Below are positions 42,501-57,175 of a DNA stretch of 64,000 bases, one piece after another; the stretch's first letter is position 1, and each line of letters starts with the position of its first letter. The translations under genes were made by a program, and so were the position numbers. The notes beneath the pieces are model-generated. The model saw only the letters and a list, made by a program, of their open reading frames with translations. It made no database searches and was not told the origin of the DNA. Source of the stretch: Bursaphelenchus xylophilus (lineage: Eukaryota > Nematoda > Chromadorea > Rhabditida > Aphelenchoididae); assembly GCA_904066235.2 (NCBI GenBank), contig CAJFCV020000003.1, positions 5,766,001 through 5,830,000 of the forward strand. The letters are read 5' to 3'.

Positions 42501-45500
42501 AAGGTATAAATTTGCATAAATTTGTCTTCTTTGGAACTTCGGACCTGGCGGCATCATAAAAAGAGGTAATGACCAGTGATTGCCACGCCTTCGGATGCAA
42601 ACAACCTTGTAAAACAGGTTAAACAAAAAAATTTTTTTTGTATAACTGTAGAATACAGTAATGAACACGTACGTTCAAATCCGGAGATGTCCGGCTCCGG
42701 GTGGACTCGAACCTCCAAGGCCTCCCTCCCCCAAAAGATTTGTGCGTGGAACTTTTTCCACTAGACTATTTGGTGACGCCTTCCAAGGCCTTTCGGTTCG
42801 TCTTTTCTCTCTTTCGATTTTTTGGTCGGATCTTTTCGACGATATTTCTCGTCGCACAGACTTATTCGGCAAGTAGAAAAAACGGATTCCTACTAAATTT
42901 TACCTGCTCTTTCAGAATATCTAGGTTTCATTTGTGGATCCCACGGATCGTTGGGACCATTCCCTTGTTAGAGCTCGACGGAATGTCAGCGCCTTCTTGA
43001 CCGTTCGAGTCCATCCCGAACGGAGGAAAGCGTCGGGACTTGCGGTAAGCCAGTTTAAAACTTGGAACGTTTAGTATGGAAGAACTCCCACTCACGCTCG
43101 CGAAGGCCAAGAGCTCGAAGGATACCAAATTAAATACAAAACTAAGTGGAACATCGAAATAACACCTCCGAAAGAAAACGTCGGCACTCTCATTCCCACG
43201 GTCCCCAAAAGGTGTGAGTGAGGCCCCAGAGACGGTGTGCGAGGCTTTGAAGAAGGCCCCCTCCACTCTTTCAAATGCTTGGCGGCACAGCCAACGCTCG
43301 CCGTCTTGTCTCCCCGTCCCCCCAGGGCATGGCCCTCCCCTCTTCTCCATACACACAAAAACTCCTTTTCCCAATTTCACATCACCCTCTGTTTGGGTCT
43401 ACATTAAGGGAACAACATGACTTTGCCATCATCCCCGTCACACCTATAACAACATTCAAAGGAATTAATCGTCGTATATCATTAAAACAGACGTCAAAAT
43501 TCCCCCACACTCAAAGAATACAACCAGAAACAGAGGACTTGACTGTTATGCCCGACTGAGCTCCTGAGTGGGAGTGGGACAAGTGTGGCCTAATATAATA
43601 CCAGTCCCGAAGTCGGGCATTCTCACGCTAGATTAAGCACAAATAAATCAATACATGAACTTTTCACGTTTCGAGTTAAGTCCAGCTGAAATTCTGAATG
43701 ACAAGCTCAGGGAAGACGGGAGAACAAAGCTCGGGTGAACAACTACTAACCATAAAAATATCCCAAAACAAACTGTTGAGAAGAACTTTTTGAAAAGATT
43801 AAAGAATCATGAGGCATAAAGAAGAATGAAGGAAGTATATAATAAAGGTTTAAAGGGCCTCGAATGGCCGAGTCGGCCGAATCCCGTCGCTCAATAACAC
43901 AATTCAACAAACAGTATTGAATAAGAAGCTTTAGACGGATTATCCGTTTAACTAATCCCCCAAATCGCCCTTTAAAATGACGAGGAAGAAAATGCTGGTC
44001 AGCTCCCAAATAAATCAAAACGAATAGATACTTGAGAAGGGAGCGGGGAGGGGGACAAACACAAAAAAAGGGAACACGTGGCCCCCAAATCCACCATTTC
44101 TAAACAAACACACTTAATTGGGCGGGTACGGGCTGGACTGGACCGGTCCACGGACTCTGCCCATGTTTTCCTGCTTAACGACTGGCAACGCCCCTGAGGG
44201 AGTGGCATTAAAGTTCTCTTAAGCAACACTCGAGTACTCCGAAAACACGGAATTATATCCGATTTCAAGTCGAAACTCAGTCACGGAACGGTGACGTGAT
44301 TGCCTTATTCATCTTTTGTGGTAATACCCTCCGGCTTTATGAGTTTCCTGGAACGGCGTTCTGCCCGAATCCAATTATTCGAAGAATTTGTAAAGCCCAA
44401 ATTAAATTGGCGAGTAATTATAATTGTTATATGACACGAAAACACTTACGAATACTTGCAAAAACACTCTGAGTGGTCGAAAGTACGATCTCGGACTGAT
44501 GGGCGATCCGACGTTGTTCTTCAACGTTCCAGGCAACTGAAGTCAGCGAGGCAATCATCCCGAAGTGATGAAGAAGGGCTTTTAACTCGTCGTTCCGTTT
44601 ACTGAAATCGTCGTGACGTAATGTAAACAACGTTTTAGCCCACCTTTCTGATTGATGTACTAGTAACAATGCTGTAACAAACCCACAACCGGTCATAACT
44701 CCACACACCGAGGCAGCTGGAGCACCCGTTTCTCTGGCCGAGGAGTGGCTGGCAATAATATTAACAATCTTCCACAAGGGCTCAGAGATCTCCTGTAAAC
44801 ATTATTTTATTTATGCTAATTCAAAAATGATGGACTGTTCTTTGCAGTCTCAAATGTACCTCATTAAATTCTCTGATGTCGATCATCACCGGACCGATGA
44901 CTTTGGATGTGCTGGGGGTCTGATCTTGATCATGAACGCTCTCTGCCGCGCTTGTTGCAAACCCCAATGCCTCTGTGAACTTTTCCGAGTCGCCCTATAA
45001 AAGGTAATCGATTAAGAAAAAAAGAATTCACACGAATTGTCTTCTTAAGGGGGTTCAGATCAAATGAAGTTGACCTTTCCGCGTAATTATTTATCCACAC
45101 GATTACAGTTAATTCAAGTTTACAACTACTTACACAAGAAATGGGCTCCTCGAGGACTTCGGAATCACAGACCTGAAAGCAGAGACTAACGCTATTTATT
45201 ATGCATGTGCACCCAGCATATGTCTATGTGATACCAGAAGTAACTTACATGGCATACACTGCAGTCGTATTCTGACGAGTTGATTATGAAGGCCGATCCT
45301 CTACATCCGGTCTCGCCTTTGATCTGAAACACTTAAATCTCGAGTTTCCGCACTTACCCAATCGTTGAACACTATTTGAAATTGTTGGAAATCGTAATTT
45401 TCCGACGCCAGGCCTAAAATAATATGTTAAAAAGAATGGATTACAATTCAGTGGACTTCTTGCAAGCACTTACTTGAAGTGGTATGCCTCACGAAACGTG

Positions 45501-48500
45501 TATCCCCTTCGGACATAGATTGTTGGAAACTGGGGGGCAGAGCGACAGACACATCCTCAAAAGACAACGAAGAGTTCAGCTGCTGCGACTTCTTAACTCT
45601 GACCTTCAAGGCCGGTACCCCTCTACAAGAACATGAGACACTATGTTTTTGAATACCTGGGAATGCGTTCATCTCTCTTCCCAAAGGGCAATCGGGTTTT
45701 GACATCTTTGATTAGCATCTTCTCCTTAGAATCATAGGGTGGAGGAGATGGGGAAGTGGGGGTGCTGCAGACAGGGACACAGAACCTAGAGGCGAAGTCT
45801 TCACCGAACACCTGGGCCACGGAAATGGGGTCTCTATGGGCTAGTCCAGACAGCCGAAGGTCCTCTTCCGTCACCATGGGCATCAACGAAACTTTCCGTC
45901 GTTGGGCGATGGAAGGAACCTCCAATTTGTCATCGGATTCCGGTGTCATCACTGCTCCGTTCACTAGAATGGTTGCTCCACACGGCGGTGAACTGTCCAC
46001 AAACACATTGGTAACAAATCGACTGTCTGTGGCCGAGGGATTGGTCGGTGAAATCCGGTCAGTCATTAACAGAAGCAGGGAAAAAGAAAGGCCCTTCTCC
46101 CAGAAGACACTTGCGTGAAACTTAAAGGTTTTAATGTTTACGTTATTTTTATTTGAAAAGGGGTAAATAGTCGCGTGAAATCAAAATGAGAAAAGAAATC
46201 TAAGACCAAGCAAGAAGGATGACAAAGAAATCCTTTAAGCTTGCCGGAAAAGTGTGAATCGAATCATTTCCTGCGGGAGGGGAAGGAGCCTGGGAACAAC
46301 CCCCTTGCAAACAACCTATAGAACTAACGGGGGAAACCTTGGATGGAGATAATTCTCGGCTCGGCGCGTCCGTAATTATATTTTACGAAAGCAAATTGCG
46401 AATAATCGTATTTTTATGTGACATTTAAGAGTACATCCCAGGGAAAAGTAGAAAGACCCACACTTCAAATACCACGCTCATCTCTTCAGGCCATGAAATA
46501 AACCGTTTAGGACAAGAAATAAATCCAACGCATACACATATGACAGACACAATGAACTGCCAGCGCATCGTTCCGGGGCGCTGTATCACTGGCTGAGTCA
46601 GCTCTCCGTCCGTAAGGAATTTTGTAAGCATGGATCCCCGCAGTAGAAACAGGTCAATGAAAGTTCCATTTTAATCAGTTGCGTCCCCTCCGTTTGTCAA
46701 TAGGAATCCCCAAAACTACACAAGCTAGAAAACAACCCTTTCCCCCAGAGAAACGCCGGAGGGAAAAGAAAAGCGAAAAGGGAAAGTCGTCAAAAGGCCA
46801 CAAAGCCTAAATCGATCTCCCTTTTTCCGGTTCAATCTCGAATAATGGATGGTCCAATTCAGAGATTTTAAAAAACAGGTCGTTCCCAAACCCATATAAG
46901 ATTAACTTCATAACTTTTTTAGCCATAAATTTTCACACTCAAAAACAATGAGGAAATGTAGGAATTTTAATGGCCAAAAAATTTAGTTGACGATGAGAAA
47001 GGTTGAAATTCAAATAAGTCTTTGAAGACCTGTGAAATTCAACTGCTCTAATAAATCACTAAAAATATAATAAAATCCATAAACGGCAAATATCCGGACC
47101 GTAAACAAAACCAGACGCCGTCTTCAAGAATTTCGTCGATGCTCTTGACATCTCAATCAGAAAAGAACGAGCCCTCAGGGAAAAGCAGGCTCCCGCCTAT
47201 TAACGCCAACGGAAGTTCGCAGAAACAGAAAAGTAAGGCACTAGCAATAAAATAAGCGCTCGAACCGACGTATAAATAATCGAAAAGTAAAACGTATTTA
47301 CAGCCATTTAAATCTCAAAAACAGCAAACTAAACGAAGGCAGCGTTATCAAGATATCACCTCCGCGTCAGATTGGATGTTGCCAAAGCGGCCATAATGGG
47401 TGGCAGCCAGAACACCCAGTCCCATCCCCTCAGGGGAATTGAGAGAATCCAACTGCCCGCAGAATCGCCGGTGTCAAACCGACACTGCTGGTGTGGAGTC
47501 GGTAGAGGACGCCCTTTCCTCTAATTCCCGTAATACGGAGACTAAACCGGCCGGTTTCCGGCCTTTGGAACTATTCACTCACTAGTCGCCGTCTACCCAT
47601 GTCCCGGAGAAAAGCCTGGAACCATGAACTGGCGCAATAAAACTCGAGTGTAAAAAACAAGTTCCTGGAGTTCTGGGTCAGCCGAAAACTGAGAGGAAAA
47701 CAGATTGATAAGAATGGGGTTAAAAACGTGGAAGTCCTATCAAACGATGGGCAAGTACAAACAGGGATCCCGACTTCCGCGTCCTCAGACCTGTCTCGGA
47801 ATGCCACACATGTAAGAACACTGACCCTCGAGTGCTTGCAAGAGTCCATTAAAACGTCGGAACTTACGGAGGACATCAACGGTGTCCGGTTCGACTGTTT
47901 CTTCTTCCAGCTGCTCCATAGGGCAGCTGTTCTCCGGCTTAACGTAGCTCTGGAGTGCATAAGTAGGTGAGATGAAAGATCGTGAAGAGGGTAGGGACTG
48001 GGTGTCCCGAGGTGAAAACACCGCCGGAGGTTTCGACCGCTGTTCCACCAGCGAGAACTTGTGATGGACCGTCCGGTTGTTCCTAAAGTCCAACGGTTGT
48101 GAGGTTTTCCGACATTCTGTTGAGCTGAGAGAGGGAGGGGATGTGATTGAATACCCGTTGCTGTTGATCACATAACTCCGGCAGAATTCGAGGTCTTCGG
48201 ACTGCGTAGTACTAAGTACTGTAAGTTTTCGATTCGCTGTCATCGCATCAAACTTCTGCCGAAGAACTGCATGGTCGACCCCAAGTCGATGCTGTATAAC
48301 GGGCGAGATTTTCCTGCTGTTCTTTCCACTGAGTGCGGGAGAACGCCCCTCGGTTGTGTGGACAGTGGGGTCGACCACTGTGCTGGGATGGGCATCTTCA
48401 AATAAAATAACCGTTTTCCCTCCCTTACTTGTCTCGTTGACAACTTCATAGACCGAATGACAGGAGGACCGGCTTCGGTTTCGCGACGAGTTTTCTGTCG

Positions 48501-48947
48501 ATTCGGCTGCGCGTTGTCCACTACTGCTGGACGCGCAGCAGAGCCAATCGCAAGCGGACCAAAACACCGTTGTTGCTGTAATGGGATAAAGTTATTAAAC
48601 GTCATGCATCGCTTCCACATTGGCCCTCGAAATAAAAGACTGCGAGATTTAGCAAAAAGAATGAAATAATGGGCCAGTAAAAGTGGTGGGTAAACGGGTA
48701 AGTGAATATAAAATGTGTTTGTTACTATAAATGGGCTACGTAGCCGAGGTATGAGTCGGCTGATTGGTGAGGGCCTCAAGTGGTGTGGAAGATAAAACAT
48801 GAATGCGCAACCCCCATCCCCACCCCTGCCCTCGAAAATGAAGGCCCAGGGGGGCATAAACCGCGTAATTAGTCTTTTTTGGACCAAGAAAAATGAGGAA
48901 AAATAGTAAAAAAACTCACCGCGGTTTCTCTCCCGGTTCCGCCGCAT
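39517..48947 (-). CDS. pde-2: cGMP-stimulated-type 3',5'-cyclic nucleotide phosphodiesterase PDE2
   Basis: Exon 1 at 48947-48919 (MRRNRERNR, donor CGCG/GTGAGT) joins exon 2 at 48577-47868 ([19 protein letters not shown]...), a long low-complexity N-terminal part. An alternative start is ATG 46066 ([17 protein letters not shown]). Then a divergent GAF-A region (to about 44450), and exons at about 41843-41556 and 41460-40960 with [42 protein letters not shown], and the cGMP motif [13 protein letters not shown]. The catalytic domain carries [52 protein letters not shown] and [10 protein letters not shown], with all metal ligands present. Stop TGA 39519-39517. It hydrolyses cGMP/cAMP. Human PDE2A aligns along its length. 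Whether exons 1-2 belong to the same transcript is inferred from strand, splice sites and lack of another gene. Confidence 0.88.
41980..42070 (+). other. tRNA-derived (SINE-like) sequence, left arm
   Basis: A box TAGTCTAGTGG (41996-42006) and B box AGTTCGAGTCC (42051-42061), 55 bases apart. The cloverleaf is degenerate: the T stem keeps only about three pairs and the acceptor ends do not pair, so this is a relic rather than a tRNA gene. Confidence 0.5.
42694..42784 (-). other. tRNA-derived (SINE-like) sequence, right arm
   Basis: The mirror copy: A box CCACTAGACTA read on minus (42758-42768) and perfect B box GGTTCGAGTCC on minus (42703-42713). It faces the left-arm copy, so the two pol III promoters would transcribe towards each other. 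Confidence 0.5.
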
Positions 48948-50276
48948 TTCCAGCCGGGACGCCGCTTGCTCAACAACCCATTCAGGCCTGGGGGTTAGCG
49001 GTGGACACCCTTTGGATTGGCCCCCGCCGTTACCTCGAAGCCGGCTAGTTAGGCGACGATTCAGCCAGTCCGTCTTTTACCTTAAAAAAGCGTCAAATCT
49101 CCACCAATTTACAACAGTTGTTCTACTACAGCAATAAGGCTCGATGCAAACGCCAACTGGCCACGTATACATGGAAGGGAGACTACAATTTCATGCGAAA
49201 ACTCGTAGGATTTCATGGTAACTACAAAAACATCGGCCCTTTAATAAACAGACTCGATAATTAGTCTCAGAAGCATCGCCGAGCAACTCATAAAATCGAG
49301 AAAAGGAAGAAAAAACGTGATCGGTTTAAAAAAGGGCATTGGTTTCAAGGGAAAATCTTATAAGAAAACAGAAGTGTAAAAAAACAGTTTTGAAACAGCT
49401 GATTGCTCAGGAAAGCATCCGAATCGTGGACTTTCGAAAAGCCTTCCCCTTCCACGACCCCAATTTTGATCTGCTCTTTGGGAAAAAGGGCCACCGAATC
49501 CCCAAATTTGTTTTATGAAAACTGTCAGTTCAATTTTGTCAATTAAATCAGTTGAGATAGTGCAACAACGGCATTCAAGACAACAGAATTGCGTTTGTTT
49601 TTTGAAAGAATCCCAAAAAGCCGGGGTTCTGGAACCAAAAGAAAGGTCGGATTATTTGGCTAGGGGAAATAAATGAGGGTTTAAAGATCTCTCCCCTCCC
49701 CACACCCTTCCATTCTCAGTTGAAGAGAAGCCGCCGATTTAAATAATTTCCCTGACCATTCACAACAGGGTTTCCTTCAGGAAGTGTCGTCATTACGTCA
49801 TCAAAGATAACATTTTATTTTAGGAGTCGATAAATATTACCCCGAAGATAACTGCAATTCTGGTACTTTAGCGTATTAAGTCAGTTAAAAAAGCGCCCAT
49901 TGTCTAAATCTGTGACCAAAGCACGACTCCTTCCAGGAATTACTGTCCGATTGCAAAATATTTTGCTTATAAAAAGATTGGAAGAGTTCGTTTCAACTCT
50001 TCCAATCCCCTTGTGAATATGAAAATGTTAACTTTTTTCTATTTAACAACAATCCCAAAAGCGGCCAAACCGGGCAAGAGGAGATTAAAGGATATAACCA
50101 AGACGTGGATATCCGGATGCCGGAATTGCTTCTGCCAATATGGGATTTTAAATGAGCTTGGTAAAAGAAGGGGTTCTGGTCGCATGAAAAATATGGGAGG
50201 AGGTTAAAGCGAAGAAAACGTTAAAATTGCAAGTCCAAAAGAGGCCGGCAAACTTTATCATTTCATTTTTACTGTG
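48948..50276. other. Intergenic region between pde-2 and KChIP-side genes
   Basis: No supported gene. Short frames (for example 50013-50207, plus) lack any recognised motif. Presumed promoter of the long pde-2 transcript in the first few hundred bases. Confidence 0.4.
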
Positions 50277-50549
50277 GTCCTTCGAGCTGCTCCTTAAACT
50301 CGTTTGGTGTGATAAGCAGGTCCCCTCTCTTCACAGTCCCAATTTCTATGTCTGGGAAATGGAATGAACTATAGGTCGAAGCCCTCTTTCGGCCACCACT
50401 TTGGGGCTTCGGTTGCTCAAACGCGCACTTAAGCTTCTTCCTGGTGAGGCCGTCCTTCTTTCTCCGGGGGTTTTTTTGACGAACAGCTGGACATGCTATC
50501 CATTCCCACCCCCACTCCTCCCAAATCAGAAAGACGTTCGATCCTGGGC
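50277..50549 (-). other. Unassigned 90-codon open exon downstream of the KChIP gene
   Basis: After TTGTTCTAG, a good acceptor, a minus-strand frame runs 90 codons without stop: SPGSNVFLIWEEWGWEWIAC, then a basic KNPRRKKDGLTRKKLKCAF, then SFHFPDIEIGTVKRGDLLIT and a stop. It has no ATG, and lies just past the KChIP stop (50577) and its AATAAA. It may be an alternative 3' exon of that gene, the exon of a downstream operon gene, or chance. I do not recognise the sequence. Confidence 0.3.
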
Positions 50550-50576
50550 TAGAACAACTTTATTTATAATATAGTT

Positions 50577-51589
50577 TTACAATTTGGTGTCGAATAATTC
50601 GATCGAACAACGGAGATCTTCGTCTTGAAGGCATGCCTCCACGAATTCGCTTCGGGAAATAAATGGTTTACTTCCATTCCCGGTCAGCCTCTGAAGTTTC
50701 TTAATTAATATTAATTAATGAAAGTGTTCCGTCTTGATTAATATTTTGTATTTAAAACTATACAATTTATAACCCTTACACCGGTTCTAAAAAAGTGGAA
50801 GTTTAAAAATAAAAATTAATTGTTACCTCGAATGCATGTTGTGCATGTGCATGAATATCCTCCCTTTTGGGTGTAGAATGGATCTGTTTGCTAAGCAGAT
50901 CATACATAGACAATGTGACCAAAGAGAGTTCCTGTTGCCCTATCATTCCCCGTTGGTGGATGTCGTACAAAGAGAAGACCCATCCTAATTTCTCTTCGGT
51001 CGATCCCCGTGTCATCGCTGATAAACCCATAACAAATTCCTAAAGAACTTTAAGAAACGGGATCATCTCTTACTTCAAAAGTAATGTGGCCATTGGTGTC
51101 TCGATCCAATGTTCTGAAGACCAGCTCGGAATATCGCTTAGTGTTACCGTGTGGAAAGAATTGAGCATATATTTCTTGAAATGTAGATTTGGTTATGATA
51201 CCGGAAGGACAAAGCTAAAAAATGTAAAAATAGTTTTCTTTCAATGGGCTAATTTACTGCTTTAATTATTCGTGGGAGATTGAAACTCCCTCCCAAAAAA
51301 ATACAAATATTCCCAGCCAAGAATCTTGACTCCATGGTTACCTGCTTGAAGGAGCGATATATCATCTGAATTTCGCGTTTTGAGAATTTTGTCTTAACAA
51401 TAATATCATCAAGACTGCGAGGTCGGTAAGTTGGTGGCGGAGGTTGGTCTAGATCTTCTGAAAGTAAAACATTGATATATAATAATGGGGTTTGTAGATG
51501 TAAAGTCTAAAGTCTTAAGCAAGCTCACCCCTACTAGGCCATATAATTGGAGCGTGATGATAAGGGTCTTCGTTGATTGGAATCGCCAT
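50577..51589 (-). CDS. Kv-channel-interacting-protein-like neuronal calcium sensor (KChIP/NCS family)
   Basis: ATG at 51589 (MAIPINEDPYHH). Exons give RPRSLDDIIVKTKFSKREIQ, LCPSGIITKSTFQEIYAQFF, VFRTLDRDTNGHITF with EFVMGLSAMTRGSTEEKLGW, FSLYDIHQRGMIGQQELSLV, and a last exon with GNGSKPFISRSEFVEACLQD ending at 50577. The SxxGxI..xxFxxIYxxFFP, GLSxxxRGxxxEKLxWxFxLYD and C-terminal FVEACLxDE patterns are KChIP-like. EF-hand 2 (DRDTNGHITFE) is intact. EF-3 (DIHQRGMIGQQE) departs from consensus by His and Gln at ligand positions, and EF-4 lacks usual acidic ligands, so few sites may bind calcium. No N-terminal myristoylation glycine. Such proteins bind Kv4 channels. Confidence 0.8.
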
Positions 51590-54480
<2,891 letters not shown>

Positions 54481-54965
54481 TTACTATGATTGTTAATTTG
54501 ACAAATGTTTTACAGTCTGACGTAAAATTGACGTGATTTTGGTCAAACAGAAAATTATGACTTAATTTTTCAAATGTGAATTTAACATAGACTGTGACTT
54601 ATCCCACACATTAAAAATCTGGATCGTCTAGCCAGTGTCATAATAGCTGCGAAGCCCCAAAAAAAGCTAGCCAAAAAATTGGATCCAGGTTTTTACTAGG
54701 CATTTTAATAATTTGGCTGGTATTTGCAACTTGTTCACACCCATTCCAAGGTTTTAGCTAGCTTTTTTGAGGCTTTAACGTAGGGGCAAAAACAGGCCCA
54801 ATCATACTGTTCTGTCAAGAATGCCATCGATAAAAACCCCGCGTCGGGAAAAACCCCCAAGTATACTGCGCGTCAAAAGTTTGGAACAGGCCAGATCTTC
54901 TTTGCGGCTTGAGATGGGAGTTTCATTTCTTTTTTGTTAGAAGCTCCATGTATTAAGAACCTCAA
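54481..54965. other. 3' flank of the Smad gene
   Basis: No coding sequence. An imperfect inverted pair is visible (CGTCTAGCCAGT...AAAAAGCTAGCC with GGTTTTAGCTAGCTTTTTTG, about 54625-54770). The phrase CGTCAAAAGTTTGGAACAG at about 54870 also occurs at 55027 and in reverse at 56262-56283. Confidence 0.4.
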
Positions 54966-56346
54966 TGAATACATAGCCATGGAAATCAGAAAGCTCGTTC
55001 GAGTTTAAAAAAATTTTTAATTAAGTGGGTCAAAAGTTTGGAACAGCCTTTGGAAGGTGACTATAAACTTCGGGATGGAGGCAGGTATCCTCGCATTTAG
55101 TATTTTTGGATGATGCAAGGAATCGGAATGCCAATGACATACGGAAGCAGGCCCTTTCGGGGTGGGCCCTTTCGGGGTGGGCTTTTCGGGGTCGCCCTTC
55201 CGGGGTGAGCCCTTTCGGGGTGGGGCCTTCCGGGGTGGGCCCTTTCGGGGTCAAGGCAAATACTGGGGTTTCCGGGTCCCGGAGCATAAATAATTTTATT
55301 TTTTTGAAACTACTGATTAATTTTATGACGTAATCTTGTAAAATTTTTGAAAAAAATGATAGAACAAACACCGAGATTGAAAATGTTAAAAATGACATTT
55401 GATAAAAGTTGGAAACAACCGACTCGTGGGGTGTGTCAACGGCGCTGAATTCGAAAATCACATTCATTTTTTGAGATTTTTTATTAAAGATACAATATTT
55501 TTATTGCAGAAATTCTTGATTGCATTGCGCCGAATCTGGCGTTCAAAGAATTTAACTTTTTAATATGCATACAAGGAAACTTTTATCAAATGTCATTTTT
55601 AACATTTTCAATCTCGGTGTTTGTTTTATCATCTTTTTTCAAAAATTTTACAAGATTACGTCATAAAATTAATCAGTAGTTTAAAAAAATATAATTATTT
55701 CTGCTCCGGGACACGGAAACCCCAGTATTTGCCTTGACCCCGAAAGGGCCCACCCCGGAAGGCCCCACCCCGAAAGGGCTCACCCCGGAAGGGCGACCCC
55801 GAAAAGCCCACCCCGAAAGGGCCCACCCCGAAAGGGCAGTAACCCCAATGACATACACCTTTTTATTCCACGATAACTATGAGAAAGCCAATTAGCCTCC
55901 AAGCAACGCTATAAAAATATAAAATACATAAAATTAAGAATTAAAGCAAAACTCAAAATATTCATAAATTATGCCGTGCGGATATGGTCCCTATGCAAAG
56001 ATCTGAGTGCCCTATACAATTGTGCGCCCATATTAAATATTTTAGAACGCATACACACCGATAACATAGAGAACCCAAACCAAAAAATTCATTTTTTTCG
56101 CAAATTTGACCGTAATTTTTGGCTTAATAAGCATTTTTTTTCTCATTGAGTTTATCGATGAAAATCAGTATGTCATTGGCATTCCGATTCCTTGCATCAT
56201 CCAAAAATACTAAATGCGAGGATACCTGCCTCCATCCCGAAGTTTATAGTCACCTTCCAAAGGCTGTTCCAAACTTTTGACGCACTTAATTTAAAATTTT
56301 TTTTTAAACTCGAACGAGCTTTCTGATTTCCATGGCTATGTATTCA
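54966..56346. mobile_element. Outer fold-back element, interrupted by a second element
   Basis: Arms 54966-55142 and 56168-56346 are near-perfect inverted copies (177-179 bp) holding GTCAAAAGTTTGGAACAGCC and GGATGGAGGCAGGTATCCTC. The left arm ends in CAATGACATAC, where the inner element is inserted. The loop without the insert is about 311 bp. No transposase is seen. Confidence 0.85.
55143..55845. mobile_element. Inner fold-back element with GC-rich CCCTTTCGGGG array and 11-bp target duplication
   Basis: It is flanked by CAATGACATAC on both sides (55132-55142 and 55846-55856). It is 703 bp with arms of about 285 bp, about 95% identical by eye. Each arm starts with an array of about 120 bp built from CCCTTTCGGGGTGGG-type units, then AT-rich sequence containing AATGACATTTGATAAAAG. 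The centre is a short AT-rich loop. Open frames across the array (for example ALSGWALSGWAFRGRP) are repeat translations. Confidence 0.85.
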
Positions 56347-57175
56347 AAATACCCAAATTTTCCAAACCCTAGTCCCACCCTTTTTCCAATTTTCAAGAAT
56401 TTTTTTATGTCACTCAAAGAGGCCGAGAGGTCTCCAGGTCAGGGGCCTATTCGGGCTCAATCGTATATACTTGTATTAACTTGCGGAATAAAGAATTGGT
56501 ATAAAGTCGTTCATGTACGTCGCGACATAAGGTCCTTAGAATTTGCGCAGTGCATTTTTTCGCCCTCGCCGCGACTTCCCGTTTTTGCACTAGCGACATG
56601 CACTTTTCGGCGATTGCACCCGCGATGTTGGCGAAAAAAATTCTACGGACTTTATGGCGCGAGGTATATGCAAGAAAGTAATAAAACCACAAAAGGTTCT
56701 TCAACGAAGAAACCTACACTGTTTGCAATCAAAAAAACGCGGTCCGACATTTCGGGTCAACAACAGCTCGGGCCAGCATAAAATCAAATGGAATGTTACG
56801 TAAAAAACATCGCTAACATTAGATGTAATTTTAAGTTTTTGGTCGTAACTACAAAAATTTTCTACGTGGTCGAAAACATAAAGTGGTGTCGACAAAATAC
56901 GGCTTTATTTTTGAAGAAAATGCAATCCTTTTCTCCGAAAGAAAGTTACAGTAATCCTCGATATAACGACTGTGGTCCAAAAAACCCCAAGCGATGGCTC
57001 CATACCAATTGGTGATCCAGCTGACCCATTTTGGTTTAATTCTGAGACACCGACTCAACAATGTTCGGGCCAATCTACGATTTGCAGTAAAACGCGTTTT
57101 AAAAGACAATTTTCGGTTCGCTGCGTCAGCTGAGTGCATTCAAAATTATGCCCGGAAGGTGGAAATTTGCGTTAC
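56347..57175. other. Repeat-rich non-coding stretch with a hairpin
   Basis: No gene supported. An imperfect hairpin pairs GACATAAGGTCCTTAGAATT (about 56524-56543) with AATTCTACGGACTTTATGGC (about 56638-56659), with a GC-rich loop. Open frames over it lack motif support. Confidence 0.45.

Larger units (their letters stand above)
41796..42968. repeat. 368-bp-arm inverted repeat spanning a pde-2 exon edge, with tRNA-like promoters in each arm
   Basis: Arms 41796-42163 and 42601-42968 pair base for base (coordinate sum about 84764 throughout) with few mismatches, around a 437-bp loop. The left arm includes the acceptor and first roughly 50 bases of a pde-2 exon (AATATCTAGG...CCCTTGT). The right arm holds the same exon fragment in reverse, followed by unrelated sequence. 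Each arm contains pol III A and B boxes. The transcript would form a very long hairpin beside the exon. Confidence 0.88.

Noticed and set aside
42928..43380. 150-codon minus-strand frame next to the pde-2 inverted repeat
   Set aside because: Starts in the inverted arm and has no recognisable domain; lies within the pde-2 intron.
43548..43620. 10-bp inverted pair ATGCCCGACT/AGTCGGGCAT
   Set aside because: Short arms with a 53-bp gap; could arise by chance and has no supporting context.
46425..46631. Small frame with a signal-peptide-like stretch ([16 protein letters not shown])
   Set aside because: Inside the pde-2 locus, short, without splice or homology support.
55106..55858. Proline/glycine-type repeat peptides in the GC-rich arrays
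   Set aside because: Simple translations of CCCTTTCGGGG units in a fold-back element.
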